From Verrucomicrobiales bacterium (GTDB taxonomy: Bacteria; Verrucomicrobiota; Verrucomicrobiia; Verrucomicrobiales; DEV007): DNA of 15,145 bases. Of this stretch, positions 1-5,881 are shown piece by piece. The notes beneath the pieces are model-generated. The model worked only from the letters and a program-made list of their open reading frames with translations, was not told where the DNA came from and did no database searches. The stretch spans positions 1 to 15,145 of the forward strand of contig JALRFZ010000520.1 in NCBI GenBank assembly GCA_023253615.1, in the 5' to 3' direction. A program made the position numbers and the translations under genes. Every line of letters begins with the position of its first letter. Within the stretch, counting starts at the first letter, position 1.

Positions 1-354
1 AAGCTCGATGAAGAAGAGGACGACTTCATGCCGAAGAACGGCAAACCACTCCGCGGGGGCGACCTCTCCAAGATCGAACAATGGATCCGCGAAGGCGCCC
101 TCATCGACGCGGCCAATCCGACCGAGGTGGAGAAGGCGCGGATGGAGGACGTGAAGCTCGCCAATGCCCGCTCCGGCGGCGAGGTCTATTTCCAATGGAC
201 CAATACCCAGGGCAAGGTGATCGAGGCGAAATATTCCGGTCTGGAAGGCGATGCGGTGAAGATCACGATGAAGAACGGCAAGAGTTTCGTCGTTCCCCTC
301 ACCGGTCTCAGCCCCGAGAGCGCGGCCCTCGCGAAAAAGCTGGGCGGACAGTGA
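1..354 (+). CDS. 3' end of a planctomycete-type cytochrome/SHD1-domain protein (5' truncated)
   Basis: The reading frame is open from base 1, so the gene begins upstream and only its last 117 residues are visible. The first ~35 residues (acidic DDFMP, then KNGKPL, then IEQWIREGA) match the end of the planctomycete cytochrome c domain (PSCyt1), in which an MPP-G-PL turn precedes a helix ending W-I-x-x-G-A. The haem CxxCH would lie upstream and is not seen. After a charged linker, the last ~55 residues (YFQWTNTQGKVIEAKYSGLEGDAVKI through VPLTGLSPES) resemble the SHD1 (SLA1 homology 1) fold common in PVC-group secreted proteins. The role is probably periplasmic or cell-surface, but the function is unknown. 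A 66-base gap separates it from the SGNH hydrolase on the same strand, so co-transcription is possible. The family call is from pattern memory. Confidence 0.8.
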   Translation, partial: KLDEEEDDFMPKNGKPLRGGDLSKIEQWIREGALIDAANPTEVEKARMEDVKLANARSGGEVYFQWTNTQGKVIEAKYSGLEGDAVKITMKNGKSFVVPLTGLSPESAALAKKLGGQ

Positions 355-384
355 TCGCGCGGCGCGACCGCGGGCTTGTCAGGC

Positions 385-398
385 GCGGCAATTGCCGC
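385..398. promoter_or_regulatory. Perfect 14-base palindrome upstream of the SGNH hydrolase
   Basis: GCGGCAATTGCCGC is perfectly self-complementary and ends 22 bases before the ATG at 421. It could be an operator for a dimeric regulator, or an RNA hairpin (5-bp stem, AATT loop) ending or tuning the upstream transcript. There is no T-tract after it, so a classical intrinsic terminator is unlikely. Function not established. Confidence 0.35.
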
Positions 399-420
399 TC
401 CATTCGCGGCACAAGCTCCC

Positions 421-1674
421 ATGAAACCGCTCTCTCTTTTTCTCTCGCTCGCCCTTCTCGTTTCCCTGCCCGGCACGAGCCGCGCCGGTGATCTGCCGGC
501 CAACGCCCGTGTCGCGGTGATCGGCGACAGCATCACCGAGCAGAAACTCTATTCGAAATACATCGAGTGTTACCTCCTCGCCTGCACGGGACGGGACGAC
601 CTCATCGTCTTCCAGTTCGGCTGGAGCGGCGAGCGCGCCGACGGCTTCGCCAACCGTCTCGTCAACGACCTCGCCGTTTTCCATCCCACCGTCGCGACGA
701 CCTGCTACGGCATGAACGACGGCAGCTACCAACCCTACAATGACGGCATCGGCGGAGCTTATGAGAAGAACATGACCCGCGTCCTCGAGGGTCTGAAGGC
801 AGCGGGGATCACGACCATTGCCGTGGGATCTCCCGGCGGCGTGGATCCGGATTTCTTCACCCGTCTCGACGGCAAGGTCTACAACGAGACCCTCGCCCGA
901 CTCCGCGATATCGCCAAGGGCCTCGCCGAGAAAAACGGACAGCCCTTCGCCAATGTCCACGACACGATGATGGGCGCCCTGCCCAAGTCGAAGGAAGCCA
1001 ACGGCAAGGAATACGCGCCCTTTGGCGGCGACGGCTTTCACCCTGCCCCGGCCGGTCAGTTGCTGATGGCCCAGGCGTTCCTCAAAGCGCTGGGGATGGA
1101 TGGGGCGATCGGCACCATCACCGTCGATGCGAAAGGCGCCACCGCGAGCGAAGGTCACCGCGTGATCTCCTCGACCGAGGGAACGATCGAGCTCGAGAGC
1201 AGCCGCTGGCCGTTCTGCTTCGACGCCGATCCGAAGAATCCGGGCAGCACCCGCAGCATCCTGCCCTTTACGACTTTCAATGAAGAGCTCAACCGCCTCA
1301 CCCTCGTCGTGAAGGATCTTTCGAAGGCGAAAGCCAAGGTCACCTGGGGCGCGCAGTCGAAGGAGTTCACGAAAGCGCAGCTCGAAGCCGGGATCAATCT
1401 CGCCGCCGAGTTTTCCGCGACGCCCTTTGACGAGCCTTTCATGAAACTCATGGAAGTGGTCGCGACGAAACAGCAATTCGAGACCGCGGCGATCAAGAAT
1501 CTCGTCACAAATTTCCGCCTCTTCGGTGAAGACACGAAGAGCGATGCCGAGCTCGCCGCCGCCTTCGGGACGGTGCGGAAGAAGGTCGGGGAGAAACATG
1601 CCGCGTTTCACGCCTCTGCCCGCACACGGATTCAGCCGGTGAAACACACCGTGAAGGTGGAGCCGGTGCAGTGA
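421..1674 (+). CDS. Secreted SGNH/GDSL-family hydrolase with C-terminal extension
   Basis: The ATG at 421 is chosen because it starts a clear Sec signal peptide (MKPLSLFLSLALLVSLPG, cleavage near SRA-G). The frame is open from 376 but the extra residues precede the signal. The 417-aa protein shows the SGNH blocks: GDS with nucleophile Ser37 (GDSIT), a block II Gly in FGWSGE, block III G97-M98-N99-D100, and block V D204-G-F-H207. This is a serine esterase/lipase-like fold; in this lineage such proteins often act on carbohydrate esters, but the substrate cannot be read from sequence. Residues ~215-417 form a second part with no motif I recognise, rich in Lys/Glu, seen in similar length in PVC secreted SGNH proteins (recollection). 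The catalytic set is intact. It runs toward a convergent gene, separated by the 1677-1738 palindrome. Confidence 0.9.
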   Translation: MKPLSLFLSLALLVSLPGTSRAGDLPANARVAVIGDSITEQKLYSKYIECYLLACTGRDDLIVFQFGWSGERADGFANRLVNDLAVFHPTVATTCYGMNDGSYQPYNDGIGGAYEKNMTRVLEGLKAAGITTIAVGSPGGVDPDFFTRLDGKVYNETLARLRDIAKGLAEKNGQPFANVHDTMMGALPKSKEANGKEYAPFGGDGFHPAPAGQLLMAQAFLKALGMDGAIGTITVDAKGATASEGHRVISSTEGTIELESSRWPFCFDADPKNPGSTRSILPFTTFNEELNRLTLVVKDLSKAKAKVTWGAQSKEFTKAQLEAGINLAAEFSATPFDEPFMKLMEVVATKQQFETAAIKNLVTNFRLFGEDTKSDAELAAAFGTVRKKVGEKHAAFHASARTRIQPVKHTVKVEPVQ

Positions 1675-1676
1675 GC

Positions 1677-1738
1677 GGAGCGCGGGCACTCTTGCCCGCA
1701 TTCCTGTCAACCGGTGCGGGCAGGAGTGCCCGCGCTCC
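1677..1738. repeat. Large nested palindrome (REP/BIME-like) between convergent genes
   Basis: Arms 1677-1700 and 1715-1738 are 24 bases each and complementary at 23 positions plus one G:T, around a 14-base loop. Each arm is itself a small hairpin: GCGGGCA-N4-TGCCCGC, with N4 = CTCT on the left and GGAG on the right. The element can therefore form one long hairpin or two short ones. It begins 2 bases after the SGNH stop and ends 4 bases before the DUF1501 stop, filling the convergent gap, so it may serve as a two-way transcript end. The lack of T-tracts and the nested symmetry are more typical of dispersed REP-type elements. Only one copy is seen here. Confidence 0.8.
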
Positions 1739-1742
1739 CGTC

Positions 1743-3146
1743 TCAAAACAGCTCCGTGAGGGCGCGCCCTTGATCGAGCAGTTGGAAGGGCCGCCCCTCG
1801 CGGTCGACCGCGGCGAGATCATCGATGCCCATCGCGTCGTAGACGGTGCGGGTCACGTCCGAGGGAGTGAGCGGTTTTTCAGAGGGGTATTCGCCAAAGC
1901 GATCGGTCTCGCCGTAGACCTGACCACCGCGCACGCCGCCTCCGGCGAAGAGCACGCTCTGGCAGGCGGTCCAGTGATCCCGCCCCGCGCCCTCGACTCC
2001 GCCGGAACGCCGGTCGCCGACGAGCGGTTTGCGACCCATCTCGCTGGAGACGAGCACGAGCGTGTCCTCGAGCAGTCCGCGCTGGTGGAGATCCTCGATC
2101 AGCGCCGAATAGGCCCGGTCGAACTCGGGGAGCAGGTCATCCTTCAGGCAATTGAAATTGTTCCCGTGGGTGTCCCAGCCTCCCGCGCTCTTGCATTTGG
2201 AATTCAAGGCCGGGTCCTCTTTCCAGAAGACGGTGATGAAGGGCACCTCGGCCTCGACGAGACGACGCGCCATGAGCAGGCTCATGCCATTGATCGTTTG
2301 TCCGTAGCGTTCACGCAGGGCGGCCGGTTCATCGGCGAGATCGAAGGCCGATGCGGTCGAGGCCGATGCGAGCAGGGAAAAGGCCTTTTCCTGGAGCCGG
2401 TCGACCTGCCCCATCGAGGCGATCTTCTCGAAATCACGGCGGGCGTCATCGAGCGTCTCGAGCAAGACGCGCCGCTCGTCGAGCCGGGCCTTGCCGTCGC
2501 CGCTGAGGGAGAGCGAGGGGGCGCGGAACTCGAGCGGCTTCGCGCGGTCGCCATCGAGATAGAAGGGTTCGTGGTCGATCCCGAGTTTCCCGGCGAATTG
2601 TCCAGGCCGCGTGTAGGGCAGCTTGCTCGGCATGTGCGGCAGCGAGATCACCGTCGGCAGCGTCTCATGCGGAGGGCGGCGCGATCCGACGACACTGCCC
2701 ATGAAAGGCCAGTCGCCCGGCTGAGGTTTGCGGTCGTTCCCCTGGGTGCGGAAGGTCTGGTCGGGAATATGGCCGGTGAGGTTGTAATAATAGCCGGCAT
2801 GGTGGTCGCCGGTGGCCTGCCCGCCATCGGTAACGGACCGGACGATGGCGAGGTGGTGGGCGACTTTCGCCGTCATCGGCAGGTGCTCGCAGAGCTGGAT
2901 CCCGTCGGCCGAGGTGCCGATGGGGCGGAAGATCGAGCGATAAGCCGAAGGCGCGTCCGGCTTCATGTCCCAGGTGTCGCACTGCGATGCTCCGCCGCAG
3001 AGGAAAAACAGGATGGTCGATTTCGCGGGCTTGCGCGGCCCCTTCGCCAAGGCGGCGGAGGAGGCGGAGGCGATGCCCGGACCAAAGCGATAGCCCGCGA
3101 AACCCACGGTCGAGGCCACGAGAAAAGAGCGGCGGTTCATTCCCAT
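1743..3146 (-). CDS. Tat-exported DUF1501 family protein
   Basis: A 467-aa protein starting at ATG 3146 (a second ATG at 3140 is equally possible). Further upstream the frame is open but reads as non-protein-like Arg/Gly sequence. The N-terminus is twin-arginine (NRRSFLVAST, R5-R6), followed by a short hydrophobic stretch and Ala-rich linker, so Tat export is expected. The mature part begins with the DUF1501 hallmark FLCGGASQCDTWDMKPDAP (residues ~48-66) and later carries HHAGYYYNLTG, GGWDTHGNN, LVSSEMGRKP, GRDHW and the C-terminal TPSDVTRTVYDAMGI. DUF1501 is related to the sulfatase/alkaline phosphatase fold, and its function is unproven. Most PVC copies sit next to a DUF1549/DUF1553 cytochrome protein, and none is here. 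The ABC exporter lies 92 bases upstream on the same strand, with no obvious terminator between. Confidence 0.93.
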   Translation of the reverse strand: MGMNRRSFLVASTVGFAGYRFGPGIASASSAALAKGPRKPAKSTILFFLCGGASQCDTWDMKPDAPSAYRSIFRPIGTSADGIQLCEHLPMTAKVAHHLAIVRSVTDGGQATGDHHAGYYYNLTGHIPDQTFRTQGNDRKPQPGDWPFMGSVVGSRRPPHETLPTVISLPHMPSKLPYTRPGQFAGKLGIDHEPFYLDGDRAKPLEFRAPSLSLSGDGKARLDERRVLLETLDDARRDFEKIASMGQVDRLQEKAFSLLASASTASAFDLADEPAALRERYGQTINGMSLLMARRLVEAEVPFITVFWKEDPALNSKCKSAGGWDTHGNNFNCLKDDLLPEFDRAYSALIEDLHQRGLLEDTLVLVSSEMGRKPLVGDRRSGGVEGAGRDHWTACQSVLFAGGGVRGGQVYGETDRFGEYPSEKPLTPSDVTRTVYDAMGIDDLAAVDREGRPFQLLDQGRALTELF

Positions 3147-3238
3147 GGTCGGGGATTCTAGGGCAGATCCCCCGCTCCGGTCACGCCCGGATTGAGCGCC
3201 ATCGCGCCAGAGGCCGCGACGGAATCCTCTACCGGGCC

Positions 3239-5017
3239 CTACCTCGCGGCCACCTCTTCCTCTTCCCAACGATGGTAGGCGTCGACGTAGCCGGGACAAG
3301 TCGCGACGAGCACCTCGTGCGTGCCATCGCCGCTGACACGGCCGTCTTCCAAAAACAGGATCCGCGGCGCCTGGCGGAGAAGATCGATGCGGTGGGTGAC
3401 GAGCAGGGTCGTGCCGGCACCTTCGCGGGTCCGTTTCAGGATCGAATCGTGGATGAGCGACTCGCTCTCGGGCTCGACGCTGGCGGTGGGTTCGTCGAGC
3501 AGCAGGATGAGCGGCTCGGTGAGGAAGGCCCGGGCGAGACTGAGCCGCTGTCGCTGCCCGCCGGAGAGCTTCACGCCATTCTGCCCGACGCGGGTCTCGT
3601 AGCCTTCGGGCAGGGCGAGGATGAAATCGTGCGCGTTGGCGGATCGGGCGGCTGAGACGATCTCGGACTCCGTCGCTCCAGGGCGGCCGTAGCGGAGATT
3701 CTCACGCACGGTGCCGTCGAAGAGGTAGTTGTCCTGCCCCACGTAGCCGATGCGGCCGCGAAGGTCCGCGAAAGAAAATTCGCGCACATCGATTCCATCG
3801 ATGCAGGCGGATCCTGACACGACATCATAAAAGCGCGGGACGAGATTGAGGATGGTGCTCTTGCCGGAACCGCTGCCCCCGGCGAGGGCGACAAATTCGC
3901 CGACGCCAATGGTGAAATCAACTCCGCGGAGGATGGGTTTGGCGGGCAGGTAATGGAAGTGGACGTCGCGGAATTCGATCTTCCCCCGGGGATCTCGCCA
4001 TGGCCGAGGCTCGGCTTTTTCAGTGACAGCGACGGGGGCCTCGAGCAGCTCGAGGACGCGCAGGGCGGCGGCGCGGGCGCGCTGGAGGATGTCGCTGGTC
4101 TGGGCGATGGTGCGGATGGGGCTCTGCAAGCGCCACCAGAATCCGCGGTAGGCGAGCAAGGCTCCCAGGGTGAAGAGATCGCTGCCCTTCAGAATCAGCC
4201 AGGCCCCGACGCCGAGCATGACGAGGTTGTTGATGAAACCGAAGATGGAAACGACGGGGAAGTAGGTGTTGCGCAGGCGGCTCGCCTTGACGCTCGCCTC
4301 GTAGAAAAGTCCGGCACGCCCGTTGAAGTCCGCCTTTTCGGCCTCCTCGCGGGCGAAGGACTGCGTCACCTGCACGCCGGCGAGACGATCCTGCACGAAG
4401 GAGCCGATGCGGCCGAGCTTTTGCCGCACACCCTCGTAGATGGACTTCACCCGCAGGTTGTATTTGCGGATGAAGATGAAGGCGAAAGCGAGCGGCAGGA
4501 TCGAGGCGGCGCCGACGACGGGGCTGATCCACAGCACCATGCCGGCGACGACGACGAAGGTGACGATCTCCTCGAGCAGGCTGGTGAGCCCCTGCAGGAC
4601 GGAGGCCTCCATCGCATCGACATCGCTGGTGACGCGGGTGACGAGCTCGCCGGTGCTGGTGTCGCGGTGATAGGCGAGCGACTGCGTCTCGAACTTCGCG
4701 AACAGCTCGCAGCGGAGATCCCGCACGACGGCTTGTCCCGTCTTTTCCATCAGGTAGGAATGCACCGCGGAGGCGGCGATCCCGACGAGGTAGGAGGCGA
4801 ACATCACCGCGAGCCAGATGCCGAGCGTCCCGGGAGTCAGGGTCTTTTCGACGAGACCATCGGCGACATAGCCCCACACGAGTGGATGGAAATTCACGAA
4901 GGGCACGGAAAAAACGAGCAGTCCGAGCGAAAGGAAGAGCCGCCCGCGATACGGCCCCAGCCGCGTCCAGATGCGGGCGCAGAGTTCGCGGTTGGTGAAT
5001 GACGGGGTGGCGGACAC
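3239..5017 (-). CDS. ABC transporter: fused transmembrane and ATPase half-transporter (exporter type)
   Basis: A GTG start at 5017 gives 592 aa beginning (M)SATPSFTNREL. An ATG at 5080 would add 21 residues and overlap the upstream protease gene by 41 bases, so it is less likely. Residues ~20-310 are a type I exporter membrane domain with several hydrophobic segments (about 26-45, 65-88, 150-183, 253-277). The ATPase domain has Walker A G380-GSGSGKST388, Q-loop Gln428 (GYVGQDN), signature LSGGQ 484-488, Walker B LILLLDE 503-509 and switch His542. The D-loop is unusual: ASVE (512-515) in place of the usual SALD, with Glu for Asp. It probably works as a homodimer exporting lipid, peptide or drug-like substrates; no specific substrate can be read. 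It lies 22 bases downstream of the protease gene and 92 bases upstream of DUF1501. Confidence 0.93.
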   Translation of the reverse strand: MSATPSFTNRELCARIWTRLGPYRGRLFLSLGLLVFSVPFVNFHPLVWGYVADGLVEKTLTPGTLGIWLAVMFASYLVGIAASAVHSYLMEKTGQAVVRDLRCELFAKFETQSLAYHRDTSTGELVTRVTSDVDAMEASVLQGLTSLLEEIVTFVVVAGMVLWISPVVGAASILPLAFAFIFIRKYNLRVKSIYEGVRQKLGRIGSFVQDRLAGVQVTQSFAREEAEKADFNGRAGLFYEASVKASRLRNTYFPVVSIFGFINNLVMLGVGAWLILKGSDLFTLGALLAYRGFWWRLQSPIRTIAQTSDILQRARAAALRVLELLEAPVAVTEKAEPRPWRDPRGKIEFRDVHFHYLPAKPILRGVDFTIGVGEFVALAGGSGSGKSTILNLVPRFYDVVSGSACIDGIDVREFSFADLRGRIGYVGQDNYLFDGTVRENLRYGRPGATESEIVSAARSANAHDFILALPEGYETRVGQNGVKLSGGQRQRLSLARAFLTEPLILLLDEPTASVEPESESLIHDSILKRTREGAGTTLLVTHRIDLLRQAPRILFLEDGRVSGDGTHEVLVATCPGYVDAYHRWEEEEVAAR

Positions 5018-5039
5018 GGGGAGGATACGAATACACCGA

Positions 5040-5513
5040 TCAAGAGGGCGTGGATGAGTCGGAGAGGTCGAACCAACCATCTCCCCATGCGGCGGTCAGG
5101 TTAAACCCTGAAAGAACATCCAATCCGATCAGCACCTCCTGATCCCCCATGCTCCCCGGTGCGGCCAAAGCCTGGATGTCCCCTAGGCAATTGACCATAG
5201 TAGGATCCTGGATCGCACCCAGGATCGTCAAGGAAAGGTCGTAATTCAGGCATTCCACCACTTTCGCATTCCCATGTTCGTCGACGGCGCCGACTCCGGT
5301 GACATGACAAACGCCCCGATCCACGGCACGAAGATGATGGATCACACGAGGCGAGACGACTGTGATGGATGCACCCGTATCGATCAGCGCAAGAGTTTGA
5401 ATCTCACGCGGAGGAGGCTCCAACCGCTCCGCCAGCCTTTTCACGGCGTGGGAAGAAAGACCGACCCTGACCGGGACAAGAAGCCGGTTCCCTTCCTCAA
5501 TCCGATACCTCAT
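5040..5513 (-). CDS. Retropepsin-like (clan AA) aspartic protease
   Basis: A 157-aa single-domain protein. The active-site motif is A-L-I-D45-T46-G47-A48-S followed by ITVVSPRVI, and the second conserved element is V-L-I-G130-L-D132-V-L-S-G-F-N-L, the counterpart of the ILG-R-D motif. The size suits a monomer that dimerises like retroviral protease. There is no signal peptide or membrane segment, so it is likely cytoplasmic. The ATG at 5513 directly abuts the TGA of the 88-aa gene upstream (zero spacing), so translation is probably coupled. Its natural substrate is unknown. The region has lower GC than its neighbours, which may mean it was acquired. Confidence 0.85.
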   Translation of the reverse strand: MRYRIEEGNRLLVPVRVGLSSHAVKRLAERLEPPPREIQTLALIDTGASITVVSPRVIHHLRAVDRGVCHVTGVGAVDEHGNAKVVECLNYDLSLTILGAIQDPTMVNCLGDIQALAAPGSMGDQEVLIGLDVLSGFNLTAAWGDGWFDLSDSSTPS

Positions 5514-5780
5514 TCACTCACCAGCAACGGTTTGAAAGGGCGTGGAGATGCAATGAATCCCCTCGCTTGGTGATTCGATCTGCTTCACAAAAAACACATC
5601 CGTTTCGGAAATCGCATATCCTTTCTCCAGGGCCTCGCCATACGAGCGGAAGGTGCCCTTCAAATCCCCTTGGGCGATCAGTGCATAAAAACCGTGGGGA
5701 CAAGAGGCGCGCAACTGAGGAAGCAAGCGCTCAAAAACCTCCTGATTCTTCTTGTTTTCGGGGTGTTGCGTGAGCGTCAT
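5514..5780 (-). CDS. Small DUF5678-like protein partnered with the aspartic protease
   Basis: An 88-aa protein starting at ATG 5780, preceded by AGGA with a 4-base spacer (5785-5788), one of the few Shine-Dalgarno-like sites in the window. The centre reads FYALIAQGDLKGTF, then YGEALEKGYAI, then VFFVKQI. That layout (a beta strand with a short turn, a helix, and a closing F-V-K-I strand) resembles the small DUF5678-type proteins often encoded just before retropepsin-like proteases in planctomycetes and cyanobacteria (recollection, not checked). No signal or membrane segment is present. The sequence is much less GC-rich than its surroundings: the 60-base lines beginning 5581 and 5701 are 48% and 50% GC by hand count, against 70% for the line at 4621. 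The function is unknown; a substrate or regulator of the protease is possible. Confidence 0.75.
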   Translation of the reverse strand: MTLTQHPENKKNQEVFERLLPQLRASCPHGFYALIAQGDLKGTFRSYGEALEKGYAISETDVFFVKQIESPSEGIHCISTPFQTVAGE

Positions 5781-5851
5781 TCGATCCTATTACGATAAGT
5801 CCCCTCGTTCAGGATTCAAAGGGAAAACACAATCCGAAAACACCCTCTGCA

Positions 5852-5870
5852 AAGCGGCGGGATGCCGCTT
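5852..5870 (-). terminator. Hairpin just after the molybdopterin oxidoreductase stop
   Basis: A perfect 7-bp stem (AAGCGGC / GCCGCTT) with a 5-base loop lies 11 bases past the TAA/TGA-proximal end of the oxidoreductase gene at 5882. In the minus-strand transcript the stem is followed by a short, interrupted run of T (TTTGC, later GTGTTTTC), so it is an imperfect intrinsic terminator. It would separate the oxidoreductase from the 88-aa gene. Confidence 0.45.
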
Positions 5871-5881
5871 CTCCTTTACCC

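Noticed and set aside
1677..1738. CRISPR or terminal-inverted-repeat interpretation of the large palindrome
   Set aside because: Only one unit with a 14-base loop and no spacer array or enclosed gene; a REP-like element or terminator explains it better.
1671..3161. 496-codon plus-strand frame opposite the DUF1501 gene
   Set aside because: Low-complexity antisense frame with no recognisable domain; the DUF1501 motifs on the minus strand decide the coding strand.
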